Position numbers and translations under genes: made by a program. Shown piece after piece: positions 63,961 through 64,000 of a stretch of DNA of 64,000 bases. The stretch's first letter is position 1. Each line of letters begins with the position of its first letter. The stretch lies in the NCBI GenBank assembly GCA_002500745.1, contig DLST01000012.1, positions 186,001 through 250,000 on the forward strand, read 5' to 3'. The notes under the pieces are model-generated. The model had not been told where the DNA came from, searched no databases, and saw only the letters and a list, made by a program, of their open reading frames with translations. The DNA is from Sphingobacterium sp. UBA7855 (GTDB lineage Bacteria > Bacteroidota > Bacteroidia > Sphingobacteriales > Sphingobacteriaceae).

Positions 63961-64000
63961 CACTTTAAAAACAAACTAAATTTTCAGACGTGTTTCACAA

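Noticed and set aside
1..64000. CRISPR array or rRNA genes
   Set aside because: No regularly spaced direct repeats of 24-40 bp and no conserved rRNA blocks were seen; the only tandem repeats have two copies.

Overview
The window is chromosomal DNA from a Bacteroidota bacterium, most likely Sphingobacterium or a close relative (Sphingobacteriaceae). Supporting evidence: low-to-medium GC; four SusC/SusD-type outer-membrane uptake pairs; ECF sigma/FecR regulation; DUF5777, YceI, OsmC/Ohr and CsbD proteins; and repeated promoters of the Bacteroidota form TTG-N20-TAnnTTTG. The genus is an inference from family content and sequence flavour, not from a marker gene.

Layout. 1-0.8 kb: 5' part of a GH16 endo-glucanase running off the left edge. 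1-5.9 kb: an ECF sigma factor overlapping a membrane-anchored beta-barrel protein, divergent from an envelope operon (COG4315-type repeat lipoprotein, cytochrome c, YceI, DUF5777 barrel). 5.9-6.6 kb: CsbD and a small lipoprotein. 6.9-13.4 kb: ECF sigma, FecR anti-sigma, SusC and SusD. 13.6-17.2 kb: GNAT acetyltransferase, HD phosphohydrolase, luciferase-like flavin enzyme and a flavoprotein monooxygenase. 17.6-22.6 kb: a phage-like accessory island with an S24 (CI/LexA-type) repressor and its operators, a small helical protein, an amidase plus membrane coiled-coil lysis-like pair, a possible small RNA and a SIR2-like protein. 22.8-29.7 kb: beta-propeller lipoprotein, Nudix hydrolase, the ohr/ohrR peroxide-resistance cluster, Crp-type regulator, quinone-reductase-like flavodoxin and a porin. 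30-50.7 kb: a left-pointing block of three SusC/SusD loci with a 5'-truncated SusD remnant and two decayed insertion sequences (ISL3/ISAon1-type and IS256-type) between them. 51.4-63.8 kb: housekeeping genes (serS, class I aldolase, rsmI, PH-SHOCT protein, lnt, cysteine desulfurase, NlpE-like lipoprotein, TPR protein, etfBA, bifunctional nuclease, nucleoside symporter).

How it works together. The SusC/D pairs import oligomeric nutrients with TonB energy. One pair carries accessory surface lipoproteins (DUF5012-like, Lipid_bd-like) and another has its own sigma/anti-sigma pair. The ohr cluster, CsbD and probably the cytochrome c/YceI/DUF5777 operon handle envelope or oxidative stress. The most unusual stretches are the sigma/barrel module with its divergent redox operon, the repressor-lysis-SIR2 island, and the SusC block. 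In that block, two SusC genes share a 62-bp identical 5' end while their receptor parts differ. No CRISPR array, rRNA or convincing tRNA gene was seen.
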